Positions 1-6,486 of a DNA stretch of 8,232 nucleotides are shown here, piece by piece. The translations under genes and the position numbers were made by a program. Below the pieces are notes generated by a model that saw nothing but the letters and a program-made list of their open reading frames with translations, had not been told where the DNA came from and did no database searches. Source of the stretch: UBA7185 sp964606855 (GTDB lineage: Bacteria; Bacillota; Peptococcia; Peptococcales; Peptococcaceae). Position 1 is the stretch's first letter. The number at the start of each line of letters is the position of its first letter. The stretch is taken from assembly GCA_964606855.1 (NCBI GenBank), contig CAZSHM010000049.1:1-8232 (forward strand), written 5' to 3'.

Positions 1-29
1 ATATTACAAGCAGTCGGGCAAAAAGTCAA
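1..29 (-). promoter_or_regulatory. Minus-strand core promoter pointing out of the window
   Basis: On the minus strand there is a -35 TTGACT (24-29), a 17-base spacer (7-23) and a -10 TAATAT (1-6). It would start transcription just left of the window, so it most likely serves a gene outside it. The spacing is ideal; the -10 matches the sigma-A consensus at four of six bases. The stretch from 30 to 90 holds only AT-rich runs between this promoter and the end of the beta-CASP gene. Confidence 0.5.
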
Positions 30-90
30 GGCCCTTTTCCGGGGAAAACCACCATTTTTCAAAAAATTTTGCCGGGCTTTCGCGAAAGGA

Positions 91-1389
91 TCAATCCAGC
101 ACGAAACGCTCGCCGTAGGCGGGCGTCTGCACCGAATAGCCCGCCTCTGTCAGCGACTGGGCGAAAAACTGCACCGTATCCGCATCCCCGTGGTTGACAA
201 AAACCTGCCGCGGCGGCCGCCGCAGCTCCTTCAGCCAGTGCAGAAGCGACGGCTGATCGGCGTGCAGCGGCTGCACCGGCAGCGTCAACACACGCGCCCG
301 CACGGGGATCGTCTGATCCCACAGGCGCACACTGCCCGCGCCCTCCAACAGACGGCGGCCGATCGTGCCGCGCCGCGGACTGCCCAGAAAGGCAACCGCG
401 TTCTGGGGCTGCGGCAGACAGCGCCGGAGATGATGCCGCGCCACCCCTTCCCCGGCGCCGTCGGGCGCGAGGATCACCTTCGGCCCTGGGACGCTGCTCA
501 GCCGGCGCGCCTGCCGCGGCGTACAGAACTGCAGCCCCCGGAACTCGAGCATCGCCCCCGCGCGGCGCTTGAGTTCCAGCGCCTCCCGGTCCAGGTAGGC
601 ATCCAGCGCGCCGTCATCGTAGATGCGGCACACGTCGCGCGCAAGCGGCGCGTCCACATAGACCGAGAAGGGCGGCAACGCCTTCTCCGCGCGCAGCTGG
701 TGCAGGTAGTACAGCAGCTCCTGTGTGCGTCCCACCTGCGCTGCGGGGAGCAGCAGCGTCCCGCCCTGCGCGCACACGTCTGCAAGCACCTCTCCCAGCG
801 CCGTCTGGCAATCGCTCGCGGGCAGATAGCAATGGTCGCCGTGCGTGCTCTCCAGCACCACATAATCGGCGTGCCGCGCGCTCTGCGGATCGTCCACAAA
901 GGGCATATCCACGTTGCCGATATCGCCGCTGAAAAGCAGCGTGCGCCCGTCGCAGACGATCTCCGCGATCGCCGAGCCGAGCATGTGCCCCGCATCGTAG
1001 AACCGGATGCGCAGGCCGTGCCAGCGCCGCGCTTTCTCGTAGGGTAAAATCTCGACGGCGCGCAGCGTCCGCGACAGAGCAGCATCGCTCAGGCGCAGCT
1101 TGCGCTGGTTGTTGCGCAGCAAGAGTTCCAGGAGCCGCGCCGTTGGGGCTGTCATGAAGAGCGGCCCGCTGAAGCCGCGCTGGACCAGGCGCGCCACGCG
1201 TCCGCAGTGATCCACATGCGCGTGGGTCAATATCAGCGCGTCGACGCTTCGGGGATCGAATGGGAAATCGTGCGCGCGGTCGGAGCCTTGAAAGGCACCG
1301 CAGTCGATTAAAATCTGCACATCCTCTCCTTTGAGATGCATGCAGCTTCCGGTGACGGTCTGTGCCGCTCCGCAAAATGTGAGTTCCAT
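91..1389 (-). CDS. Divergent MBL-fold / beta-CASP metallohydrolase
   Basis: A 432-residue protein of the metallo-beta-lactamase superfamily, beta-CASP branch (relatives of CPSF73/Ysh1 and bacterial proteins such as TTHA0252), whose characterised members are zinc-dependent RNA nucleases. Visible motifs are TGSC (13-16), the metal motif HAHVDH (56-61), DAGHMLGSA (132-140), FSGD (153-156), EST (180-182), VGRTQELLYY (219-228), an acidic VDAPLA (245-250, motif A), ARHHL (317-321, motif B) and HAD (376-378), with a terminal metal histidine in VNHGD (398-402). Length is typical of the family. Some usually invariant stretches are altered: the SASGM-type loop is APDGAG (308-313), the GFSAHAD-type motif is VQPLHAD and FAVGRTQE is AQVGRTQE. 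The start is fixed by GGGGAGGA seven bases upstream. The gene lies 174 bases after the radical SAM gene and may share its transcript. Membership is clear; RNA cleavage is inferred from the family, and the substrate is unknown. Confidence 0.9.
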   Translation of the reverse strand: MELTFCGAAQTVTGSCMHLKGEDVQILIDCGAFQGSDRAHDFPFDPRSVDALILTHAHVDHCGRVARLVQRGFSGPLFMTAPTARLLELLLRNNQRKLRLSDAALSRTLRAVEILPYEKARRWHGLRIRFYDAGHMLGSAIAEIVCDGRTLLFSGDIGNVDMPFVDDPQSARHADYVVLESTHGDHCYLPASDCQTALGEVLADVCAQGGTLLLPAAQVGRTQELLYYLHQLRAEKALPPFSVYVDAPLARDVCRIYDDGALDAYLDREALELKRRAGAMLEFRGLQFCTPRQARRLSSVPGPKVILAPDGAGEGVARHHLRRCLPQPQNAVAFLGSPRRGTIGRRLLEGAGSVRLWDQTIPVRARVLTLPVQPLHADQPSLLHWLKELRRPPRQVFVNHGDADTVQFFAQSLTEAGYSVQTPAYGERFVLD

Positions 1390-1478
1390 TCTATTTTCCT
1401 CCCCAAGAAGGCTAGGTTCGGCGGCAGCTTGCTCCGCTAAGCCCTATCCGCCACGCTCCGCCCGCATAGACCGCCCCA

Positions 1479-1522
1479 CGGACGGATCTGGCATGTCTCT
1501 TTAACCGTTCCGGATCCGTCCG
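1479..1522. repeat. Intergenic 13-bp inverted repeat
   Basis: Arms at 1479-1491 and 1510-1522 are complementary over 13 positions with one mismatch, which is a G-U wobble in plus-strand RNA and an A-C mismatch in minus-strand RNA. The loop is 18 bases. It lies between the radical SAM stop and the beta-CASP start. No U-run follows in either direction, so it does not look like an intrinsic terminator. It may be a processing or stability hairpin in a shared transcript. I see nothing else in the 174-base gap except the ribosome binding site of the downstream gene. Confidence 0.5.
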
Positions 1523-1563
1523 GTTCTTCCGCAGCATCTCTCGGAAAATTTTCTCCGCCGACA

Positions 1564-2961
1564 CTATCCGTTTTGCACCGCGTTCTCCCGCTCCATCAGC
1601 GCTCTCTGAACCTGCACCCCGATGGCGCACTCCAGCCGCTTGCGCTGGAGCGTGCAGCCCTTCTCGTACGGTGTGGTGAGGCTGCCGCCGTAATGGATGT
1701 TGTTGGCATGACAGCCGCCGCCGCAGTAGAAGCGCGCCCAGCAGTGCATGCAAACCTCCTTGCTGCGCACATGACTTTCCTGGAATTGGCGGCAGAGGTC
1801 ATAGTTGACGATCCCCGTCTCCACCGTGCCCACCTTGTAGGCCTCCTCGCCCACAAACTGGTGGCAGGGATAGAGATCCCCCTCGGGGCTCACGGCGAGA
1901 TAGTCATGCCCCGCTCCGCACCCGGAGAGCCGCTTGGGCAGGCATGGGCCGCCGCTTAAATCCACGTTAAAGTGGAAAAAGTTGTAGCCGTCCCCCTGCC
2001 GCGCGCATGCCAGATAGTGCCGCGCCAATCTGTCGTATTCCCGGCAGGCGGACGCTACATCCTCCTCTGTGAGTGCGTAGTCGGCCTCTTCCGGGGCGAC
2101 CACCGGCTCCATGGAGAGCGAGCGGAAGCCGAGATCCACCATATGCGCCACGTCCCTGGTAAAATCGACGTTGTAGTGCGTGTACGTGCCGCGCAGATAG
2201 TATTCCAGGTCGCCGCGGGACTGCGCAAACTGCAGAAAATGCGGCAGCACCGCATCGTAGGAGCCGTCCCCGTTCGGAAAGCGGCGCATCCGGTCGTTGA
2301 CCGCGGGGCGGCCGTCCAGGCTCAGCACGGCGCTGATTCCCTCCCGGTTCAGAAAATCCTGTACCTCCGGCGTCAGCAGCACCCCGTTGGTCGTGATCGT
2401 GAACTTGAAGATCTTGTTGCAGCGCGCGCCCTGTTCCTTGCCATAGGCGACCAGCGCCTTGCAGACGTCAAAATTCAGCAGCGGTTCGCCGCCGAAAAAG
2501 TCGACCTCGATGTGCTGCCGTTGCTTGGACGCGCGGATGAGGAAGTCCAGTGCCTTTTTGCCCGTCTCCAGCGACATCAGGGAGCGCGCGCCGTGGTAGG
2601 CGCCGCTCTCGGCAAAACAGTAGCCGCAGCGCAGGTTGCAGTCATGCGCCATGTGCAGGCAGATCGCCTTGACAACGGGCTCCGTGTGCGGCGTATAGTC
2701 CCGCAGCGCATGATCGTCGCTGAAGAGCTGCCCCGCCTGCATCAGCTTCGCGACTTCATCCACCACGTCCACGGCCGTCTGGTATCCGTACTGCTCCATC
2801 ATCAGATCCAGCGCCGCCTCAACGGGATTGACCAGGAGATAGTCCAGAAAATCCCACGTCGGCGCATCGACGACGTGTACCGCGCCGCTGTTGATATCCA
2901 GTACAATGTTCAAGTCTTCAAATCGGAACCGATGGATGCGATTAAAATCGACGGTTGTCAT
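1564..2961 (-). CDS. scfB: SCIFF-type radical SAM/SPASM peptide maturase
   Basis: A 465-residue radical SAM enzyme with a C-terminal SPASM domain, resembling the maturase that installs thioether cross-links in SCIFF peptides (six cysteines in forty-five residues) of Clostridia. The N-terminus has the family's peptide-recognition-like signature LNIVLDINSGAVHVVD (17-32). The radical SAM cluster motif is CNLRCGYC (C108, C112, C115), followed by FFGGEP (155-160). The SPASM region has C340, C348, C366, C404, C407, C413, C417 and C436, including C-X2-C-X5-C-X3-C, enough for two auxiliary [4Fe-4S] clusters. It would act in the cytoplasm using SAM and an electron donor. The reading frame stays open to 3147, but I chose 2961: AAAGGAAGGT sits eight bases upstream, homology begins there, and the promoter at 3077-3105 lies inside the longer version. 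Oddity: no precursor peptide is encoded beside it. An anaerobic sulfatase maturase is less likely given the N-terminal signature. Confidence 0.9.
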   Translation of the reverse strand: MTTVDFNRIHRFRFEDLNIVLDINSGAVHVVDAPTWDFLDYLLVNPVEAALDLMMEQYGYQTAVDVVDEVAKLMQAGQLFSDDHALRDYTPHTEPVVKAICLHMAHDCNLRCGYCFAESGAYHGARSLMSLETGKKALDFLIRASKQRQHIEVDFFGGEPLLNFDVCKALVAYGKEQGARCNKIFKFTITTNGVLLTPEVQDFLNREGISAVLSLDGRPAVNDRMRRFPNGDGSYDAVLPHFLQFAQSRGDLEYYLRGTYTHYNVDFTRDVAHMVDLGFRSLSMEPVVAPEEADYALTEEDVASACREYDRLARHYLACARQGDGYNFFHFNVDLSGGPCLPKRLSGCGAGHDYLAVSPEGDLYPCHQFVGEEAYKVGTVETGIVNYDLCRQFQESHVRSKEVCMHCWARFYCGGGCHANNIHYGGSLTTPYEKGCTLQRKRLECAIGVQVQRALMERENAVQNG

Positions 2962-3025
2962 GAAAAAGCACCTTCCTTTATCGTTTTCCGCGGACATACC
3001 CTGCCCGTGCGGATTCTCATAAGCA

Positions 3026-3046
3026 GCGCAGAGCATCCTTCTGCGC
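3026..3046 (-). promoter_or_regulatory. Hairpin in the radical SAM gene leader
   Basis: A perfect 7-bp stem (3026-3032 with 3040-3046) and a 7-base loop lie between the predicted promoter (3077-3105) and the ribosome binding site (2970-2979). The leader would be about 109 bases long. The hairpin could affect translation or mRNA stability, but it matches no riboswitch class I know. Confidence 0.3.
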
Positions 3047-3076
3047 AGGGCACGCCCCGGATCGCGCCGTGCTTTT

Positions 3077-3105
3077 ATTGTAAGCGTTTCCAGACAAGGC
3101 GTCAA
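3077..3105 (-). promoter_or_regulatory. Promoter of the radical SAM maturase gene
   Basis: On the minus strand there is a -35 TTGACG (3100-3105), a 17-base spacer and a -10 TACAAT (3077-3082), each five of six to consensus. Transcription would start near 3070, about 109 bases before the ATG at 2961. It shows the gene is transcribed independently of the sulfotransferase-like gene upstream. Confidence 0.7.
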
Positions 3106-3218
3106 CGGAAAAACGGGAAAAAGCCGGCGCAATCCCGCGCGAAACACGCTCTGCGGGCCCCCTGAATTTGCTGCTGTGAATCAACCCCCATCGGACGGCA
3201 TAGGCACCGGCGGGATCC

Positions 3219-3262
3219 AAAAATAGCGGTTATACAGGGAAACTCCCTGCATAACCGCTATT
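3219..3262 (-). terminator. Rho-independent terminator after the sulfotransferase-like gene
   Basis: Arms of 19 bases (3222-3240 and 3244-3262) pair at 18 of 19 positions around a 3-base loop. On the minus strand the stem runs straight into a five-U run (complement of 3219-3223). It lies 69 bases after the stop at 3331 and separates this gene from the radical SAM gene. The plus-strand side lacks a clean U-run. The remainder of the 3106-3330 gap holds no other signal I can support. Confidence 0.85.
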
Positions 3263-3330
3263 GCTTTCCGCTTGCTCCGCTGAAACGGCTTCACACACAG
3301 GGCGGATCCGCCGCCGTGGATCCCCTCACA

Positions 3331-4788
3331 TCAGAACTTGGCGCCGACGTATTCGTCGCCTTCCTCCGTGACGCAGGCGGCAATGTTGGACGTGTAGCCC
3401 AGAGCCTCCGGCACCTCGGTGATGTGATCCAACATACCGGGCGCCGCGCCCGGCATGCGGAACGTCATGTTGTCCACACGCTCGACCGGCACTTCCTCCG
3501 GTTTCGGCAGCTGCGGAACATACGAATACGGATACCGATACGCACGGTAAATCATGTGCGCGCCTTCCTTCTCGAACGGTGCGCGATACTCCCAGACAAT
3601 CTCCTTGTCCGCGGTCACTTCAAACAGACGGCAGAAGCAGCCCTCCGTGATCAGCGTGTTGCCGTTGGGCAGACGCTGCGCGGAGCTGATCAGCTGGCTG
3701 TAGAATGTCGTGTTCTCCACCATCGGCATCATGCCGCTTCTGATATCGCTGGCCTTGAAGCTCCAGACCAGATCCAGCGTGACGGGGTCGATCTCCAGGA
3801 CTCTGGAATGATCGCGGATATCGACTTTGGTGCCGTCCTTGCTCATGCGGTCCGGCAGCCCGTATCCGGCCCAGCCGCCGTTGTCGAAGATCAGGATGTT
3901 GCCCTCGCCCGGCAGCCCTTTGGGGATCATGTGGCAGTGATGCTGTCCGATAATCTGGCCGATGGCGCGCAGTTCTTTGCTGACGGTAAAGTCCGGCCCG
4001 ATCTTCCAGACAATCTTGCCCGTCTTTTTGCTGATGATCGCCATGATATTGGCCTCGCGGGCATCCCAGATGATGTTGTCCGGATGGAAGCGCTCGTCGC
4101 CCGCATCGTACCAGCGGTTCGGCCCCAGCGTGCTCATGGCGTTGATATGCATCCAGTCGCTCATCTCCCCGTTCTGGGTGTGATGGACATTGGGGTTGCG
4201 GAACAGCACATTCTTGGCAGCCTCGGAGAAGCCCAGCTCGTTGAAGTGCTCATTGACCGACCACTTCCAGACAATGTTGCCGTCCCAGTCCACCTCGATG
4301 ATGGTGTCATCCAGCAGGCGCTTGTCGGAGATGCGCTTGTTGTACACATCGCTGTGGCAGAGGATCAGCGTGTTACCGCTGTCGGTTTTGCACTCCATGC
4401 CCGGGACATAGTAGCCGACGGGGTTGCCCTCGCGCTCGAAATCATGGTGCTGCCGCGCCATCCAACGCGCCTCGTGGCCCTCGTCCTCGACATAATCTTT
4501 GTGGTCAAACGACCAGACAACATTCCCATCCCAGTCGATCTGCGTCAGGTCGGTCTGATCCTGATAGGAATAGTTCGCGTCGCGAAGCCCCAGAGAGCCC
4601 ATGACATAGCCGCCGGGCAGCAGCTTGTTGGGGAAGCCCTGGAAATCCTTCCATACTTTGACGACATTGCCGTTCATGTCGATCAGCGTCGCACCGATTC
4701 CGTTGAGCGGCATCAATGTGTAGCCGTTCCACGCCTTTTCCGGATTGTAGATGGTTGTGCCTGTTGGGAATACATTTGGACTACCCAT
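3331..4788 (-). CDS. Cytoplasmic aryl-sulfate sulfotransferase-like beta-propeller protein
   Basis: A 485-residue protein resembling the arylsulfotransferase (ASST) family, enzymes that move sulfate from one phenolic sulfate ester to another phenol without PAPS. Blade-like strands recur six times, each an acidic/Gly/Asn turn before a Val-Trp strand: 37-46 (DMNGNVVKVW), 85-92 (DWDGNVVW), 167-174 (DWDGNIVW), 254-261 (KKTGKIVW), about 334-342 and 392-401, consistent with the six-bladed propeller known for ASST. Candidate active-site segments are DWMHIN (H214) and GQHHCH (H283, H284, H286) before FDNGG (301-305). There is no signal peptide, unlike periplasmic enterobacterial AssT, so the protein is predicted to be cytoplasmic. 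The frame is open to 4899, but the ATG at 4788 has AGGAGGAG six bases upstream and homology starts there. It stands alone between a regulator gene and its own terminator. The fold assignment is firm; sulfotransferase activity and the substrate are inference, because I cannot align the catalytic C-terminal histidine of AssT. Confidence 0.8.
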   Translation of the reverse strand: MGSPNVFPTGTTIYNPEKAWNGYTLMPLNGIGATLIDMNGNVVKVWKDFQGFPNKLLPGGYVMGSLGLRDANYSYQDQTDLTQIDWDGNVVWSFDHKDYVEDEGHEARWMARQHHDFEREGNPVGYYVPGMECKTDSGNTLILCHSDVYNKRISDKRLLDDTIIEVDWDGNIVWKWSVNEHFNELGFSEAAKNVLFRNPNVHHTQNGEMSDWMHINAMSTLGPNRWYDAGDERFHPDNIIWDAREANIMAIISKKTGKIVWKIGPDFTVSKELRAIGQIIGQHHCHMIPKGLPGEGNILIFDNGGWAGYGLPDRMSKDGTKVDIRDHSRVLEIDPVTLDLVWSFKASDIRSGMMPMVENTTFYSQLISSAQRLPNGNTLITEGCFCRLFEVTADKEIVWEYRAPFEKEGAHMIYRAYRYPYSYVPQLPKPEEVPVERVDNMTFRMPGAAPGMLDHITEVPEALGYTSNIAACVTEEGDEYVGAKF

Positions 4789-4864
4789 TTTTGTCTCCTC
4801 CTTCTTTTTTTGCAAAGCAGATACCGCGGCCGGAACAGATCCTCTGCCGCTCTTCACTCTTTTT

Positions 4865-4876
4865 ATTGTATACAAT
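4865..4876. promoter_or_regulatory. Palindrome overlapping the -10 of the sulfotransferase-like gene
   Basis: ATTGTATACAAT is a perfect 12-bp palindrome located 77 bases before the ATG at 4788. Its minus-strand half supplies a good -10 (TACAAT, 4865-4870), but the matching -35 (about 4888-4893, TTTAAT) is poor. The palindrome is a plausible operator. Its TTGTATACAA core resembles sites of FadR-subfamily GntR regulators more than the 5-N4-5 layout of CRP/FNR sites. A bound protein would block the -10. The rest of the 4789-4986 gap holds the ribosome binding site (4795-4802), A/T runs and the terminator at 4928-4959. Confidence 0.5.
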
Positions 4877-4927
4877 CCACAAAAAAAATTAAATAACATG
4901 GGCTAATGTTTTTCTGTGTTTCGCAAG

Positions 4928-4959
4928 AAAAAACCGTGCCGGACTCCAGTCTCTCCGGT
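4928..4959 (-). terminator. Probable terminator of the second CRP/FNR gene
   Basis: On the minus strand a 6-bp stem (4954-4959 with 4938-4943, one G-U pair) with a 10-base loop is followed after four bases by six U (complement of 4928-4933). It lies 28 bases beyond the stop at 4987. The stem is short and set back from the U-run, so termination may be partial. Confidence 0.45.
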
Positions 4960-4986
4960 GCGCGGCCGCTCCACTTTCCGGACACG

Positions 4987-5643
4987 CTATTTGTATTTCA
5001 GCTGCAGCTTCCCCGCCGCATAGCCGCGCAGCCGTTCCGGATCCTTCAGAAGCAGTCCCCGCGGCGTGCGCTCCACCGCGCCTTCCTCTTTCAGCGCGCG
5101 CAGAATCCGGGAGACCGTGACTTTGTGAACCGACAGGAACCTGGCGATCTCCACATTGCTGCAGGCGCGCGGGACCAAGGATCCGGCCTCGTCCTCGCAC
5201 GCCCGCTCCAGCAAAAGCCCGCACAGCCGTCCCGCGACGCCGCCTTCCTGCCGGGCCTGGAACAGCTCCAGCAAGTAGTCATACTCCTCCATCGCCAGCC
5301 GGAGCGCCTCCTCCAAGAGATCGGGATGCCGCCGCAGGTGCGCCAGGCAGATCTCGGCAGGGATCCGGTAGCAGACGCACCCGGTGTGCGCGACAAAGTC
5401 GCAGTTGGCGTAACCGGCATTGGAGGTGCGAAACAGTGCCAGAAGGCCGATCAGGGCGCGCACCTCGCTTCCGCCCGTGCGCAAGCTGAAGACGCTGTCC
5501 TTTCCCGCGGCGGTGACGAATTCCCGATAGACGGTTCCTTTTTGCAGATAGTACAGATACTCTATCTTTTCGCCGGCATAGATCAGCCGCTCCCCCCGTT
5601 TGAAACGGCACAGCGTCGCGCCGGGCAATTCCCGAAACGGCAT
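4987..5643 (-). CDS. CRP/FNR-family transcriptional regulator (cysteine-rich sensor)
   Basis: A 218-residue protein with the CRP/FNR layout: an N-terminal cyclic-nucleotide-binding-like beta-roll (about 10-100, with KRGERLIYAGE at 15-25 and the turn YLQKGTVYREF at 32-42), a long dimerisation helix (about 105-132) and a C-terminal winged helix. The helix-turn-helix is CSNVEIARFLSVHKVTVSRILRA (about 161-183). It has eight cysteines, four of them close together at 81, 89, 91 and 99, which could support redox or metal sensing. The classic cAMP-binding pocket motif is not evident. The start is set by AGGAGGG seven bases upstream. It is transcribed from its own promoter (5716-5744), 140 bases after the other CRP/FNR gene. 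The next gene downstream on the same strand is the sulfotransferase-like gene, a natural candidate target. The family is clear; ligand and targets are inference. Confidence 0.85.
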   Translation of the reverse strand: MPFRELPGATLCRFKRGERLIYAGEKIEYLYYLQKGTVYREFVTAAGKDSVFSLRTGGSEVRALIGLLALFRTSNAGYANCDFVAHTGCVCYRIPAEICLAHLRRHPDLLEEALRLAMEEYDYLLELFQARQEGGVAGRLCGLLLERACEDEAGSLVPRACSNVEIARFLSVHKVTVSRILRALKEEGAVERTPRGLLLKDPERLRGYAAGKLQLKYK

Positions 5644-5715
5644 CTTTGCTCCCTCCTATTTGCCTCTCTGTCCGGCAATCCGGCGTAGATTCCGGGCAAA
5701 AGCCTTGATACCTGC

Positions 5716-5744
5716 AGTGTAGCACACCGGAGGATCCGGCGCAA
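5716..5744 (-). promoter_or_regulatory. Promoter of the second CRP/FNR gene
   Basis: On the minus strand there is a -35 TTGCGC (5739-5744), a 17-base spacer and a -10 TACACT (5716-5721). Transcription would start near 5709, leaving a leader of about 66 bases before the ATG at 5643. The match is moderate but the spacing is ideal. It suggests this gene can be expressed separately from the CRP/FNR gene before it. Confidence 0.5.
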
Positions 5745-5752
5745 GGCTGCCG

Positions 5753-5776
5753 AAAAGGCTCGCGGCATAAAGCCGC
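5753..5776 (-). terminator. Weak terminator-like hairpin after the first CRP/FNR gene
   Basis: On the minus strand a 5-bp GC stem (5772-5776 with 5762-5766) and a five-base loop are followed five bases later by four U (complement of 5753-5756). It begins 8 bases after the stop at 5784. The stem and U-run are both short, so some read-through into the next regulator gene is likely. Confidence 0.3.
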
Positions 5777-5783
5777 CGGCCGG

Positions 5784-6458
5784 TCAGTCGTCCGCTCGCC
5801 CCAGCAGCGTAAAGCGATTCTTATGAAACGTGAGCAATCCCGCATCGCGCAGCCTTCCAAGCTCACTGGAAAGCGCGCTGCGGTCCACCGAGAGATAATC
5901 CGCCAGCTGCTGCCGATTAAATGGAATGCTGAACGTGTTGCTCGCCTGCCGCTGCGCTTCCCCGGAAAGGTAGGCAAGCAGTTTCTCGCGGATGGACCGC
6001 CTGGAGAGACAGTCGAGTTTCTGCACGAGACTGCGGCTCTTCTCGGCGAGCACATAGAAAAGATTCTGAATGAGCCGCGTGTGAAAAGGGCAGGCACTGG
6101 GGCAGGCGGTCAGCACGCGCTCCAAGTCAAAAAAGAGCACCGTGCTGTCCGCCTTGGCGACAACATCGTTGCACAGCGCGACACCCGCGGGCACCATATA
6201 GGCGGCCCCAAACAGATCCCCCGGCTTAAGCTCCGCGAGGATGTTCAGATTGCCCCAGTAATCCTCCTTCTGGATCAGCACCGCCCCCTCCGCGAGGAAT
6301 GCCACGCTGTGGATCACGCTGCCGCTGCGAAAGATCGTCTCCCTCTTCGGATACCGGGCCACAGTTCCCTGCAGGCAGTCCAGCATCGTCGGGATATCCG
6401 CCGCGCGAATGCCGCTGAACAACTGATTCTGCTCCAGCAGCGGGAGATACTGCTGCAT
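5784..6458 (-). CDS. CRP/FNR-family regulator divergent from hcp (HcpR-like candidate)
   Basis: A 224-residue CRP/FNR-family transcription factor. The N-terminal beta-roll sensor covers about 20-115 (ETIFRSGSVIHSVAFLAEG at 40-58; LKPGDLFG at 77-84), followed by a dimerisation helix (about 124-150) and a winged helix-turn-helix with NRQQLADYLSVDRSALSSEL at 181-200. Cysteines are at 28, 96, 119, 123 and 150; the CPSACPFH segment (118-126) at the sensor-helix junction recurs in this clostridial subgroup as I recall it. The frame is open to 6548, but the ATG at 6458 has GAGGAGGG six bases upstream. It is transcribed from a strong promoter (6516-6544) back-to-back with hcp, and CRP/FNR regulators of the HcpR type are known to control hcp in many anaerobes. 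The role as hcp activator responding to NO or redox state is therefore inferred from position, not from a sensor motif I can identify. Confidence 0.85.
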   Translation of the reverse strand: MQQYLPLLEQNQLFSGIRAADIPTMLDCLQGTVARYPKRETIFRSGSVIHSVAFLAEGAVLIQKEDYWGNLNILAELKPGDLFGAAYMVPAGVALCNDVVAKADSTVLFFDLERVLTACPSACPFHTRLIQNLFYVLAEKSRSLVQKLDCLSRRSIREKLLAYLSGEAQRQASNTFSIPFNRQQLADYLSVDRSALSSELGRLRDAGLLTFHKNRFTLLGRADD

Positions 6459-6486
6459 AAAATTCCCTCCTCGTATTTCTGCGTTT

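Noticed and set aside
61..88. Possible terminator of the beta-CASP gene (CTTTCGCGAAAG palindrome at 77-88 and a U-run at 61-66)
   Set aside because: The palindrome leaves only about four pairs once a loop is allowed, and the U-run is ten bases away, so it is too weak to call.
190..1047. A 285-codon plus-strand open frame opposite the beta-CASP gene
   Set aside because: Arg- and Gln-rich antisense shadow of a gene with clear metal-binding motifs.
1412..1537. A possible 41-residue minus-strand peptide between the radical SAM and beta-CASP genes, considered as a maturase substrate
   Set aside because: It has one cysteine, no convincing ribosome binding site and overlaps the inverted repeat; it does not resemble a SCIFF precursor.
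1564..2961. Anaerobic sulfatase-maturating enzyme, suggested by the neighbouring sulfate-related gene
   Set aside because: The N-terminal LNIVLDINSGAVHVVD region and SPASM spacing fit the SCIFF maturase, and no sulfatase is present in the window.
2962..3147. A 62-residue N-terminal extension of the radical SAM protein
   Set aside because: It covers the predicted promoter (3077-3105) and leader, has no homology I recognise, and a ribosome binding site sits just before the ATG at 2961.
1972..3165. A 397-codon plus-strand open frame opposite the radical SAM gene
   Set aside because: Its composition (rich in Arg, Val, His, Gln) is typical of antisense reading of a GC-rich gene, and no domain is recognisable.
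3301..3312. 12-bp palindrome GGCGGATCCGCC just after the sulfotransferase-like gene
   Set aside because: It has no loop or U-run and is GC-rich; it could arise by chance at this base composition, and the real terminator lies at 3219-3262.
3316..4896. A 526-codon open frame on the plus strand, antisense to the whole sulfotransferase-like gene
   Set aside because: It mirrors the codon structure of the real gene in GC-rich DNA, shows no recognisable domain and has no good ribosome binding site. The minus-strand protein has clear family motifs and repeats.
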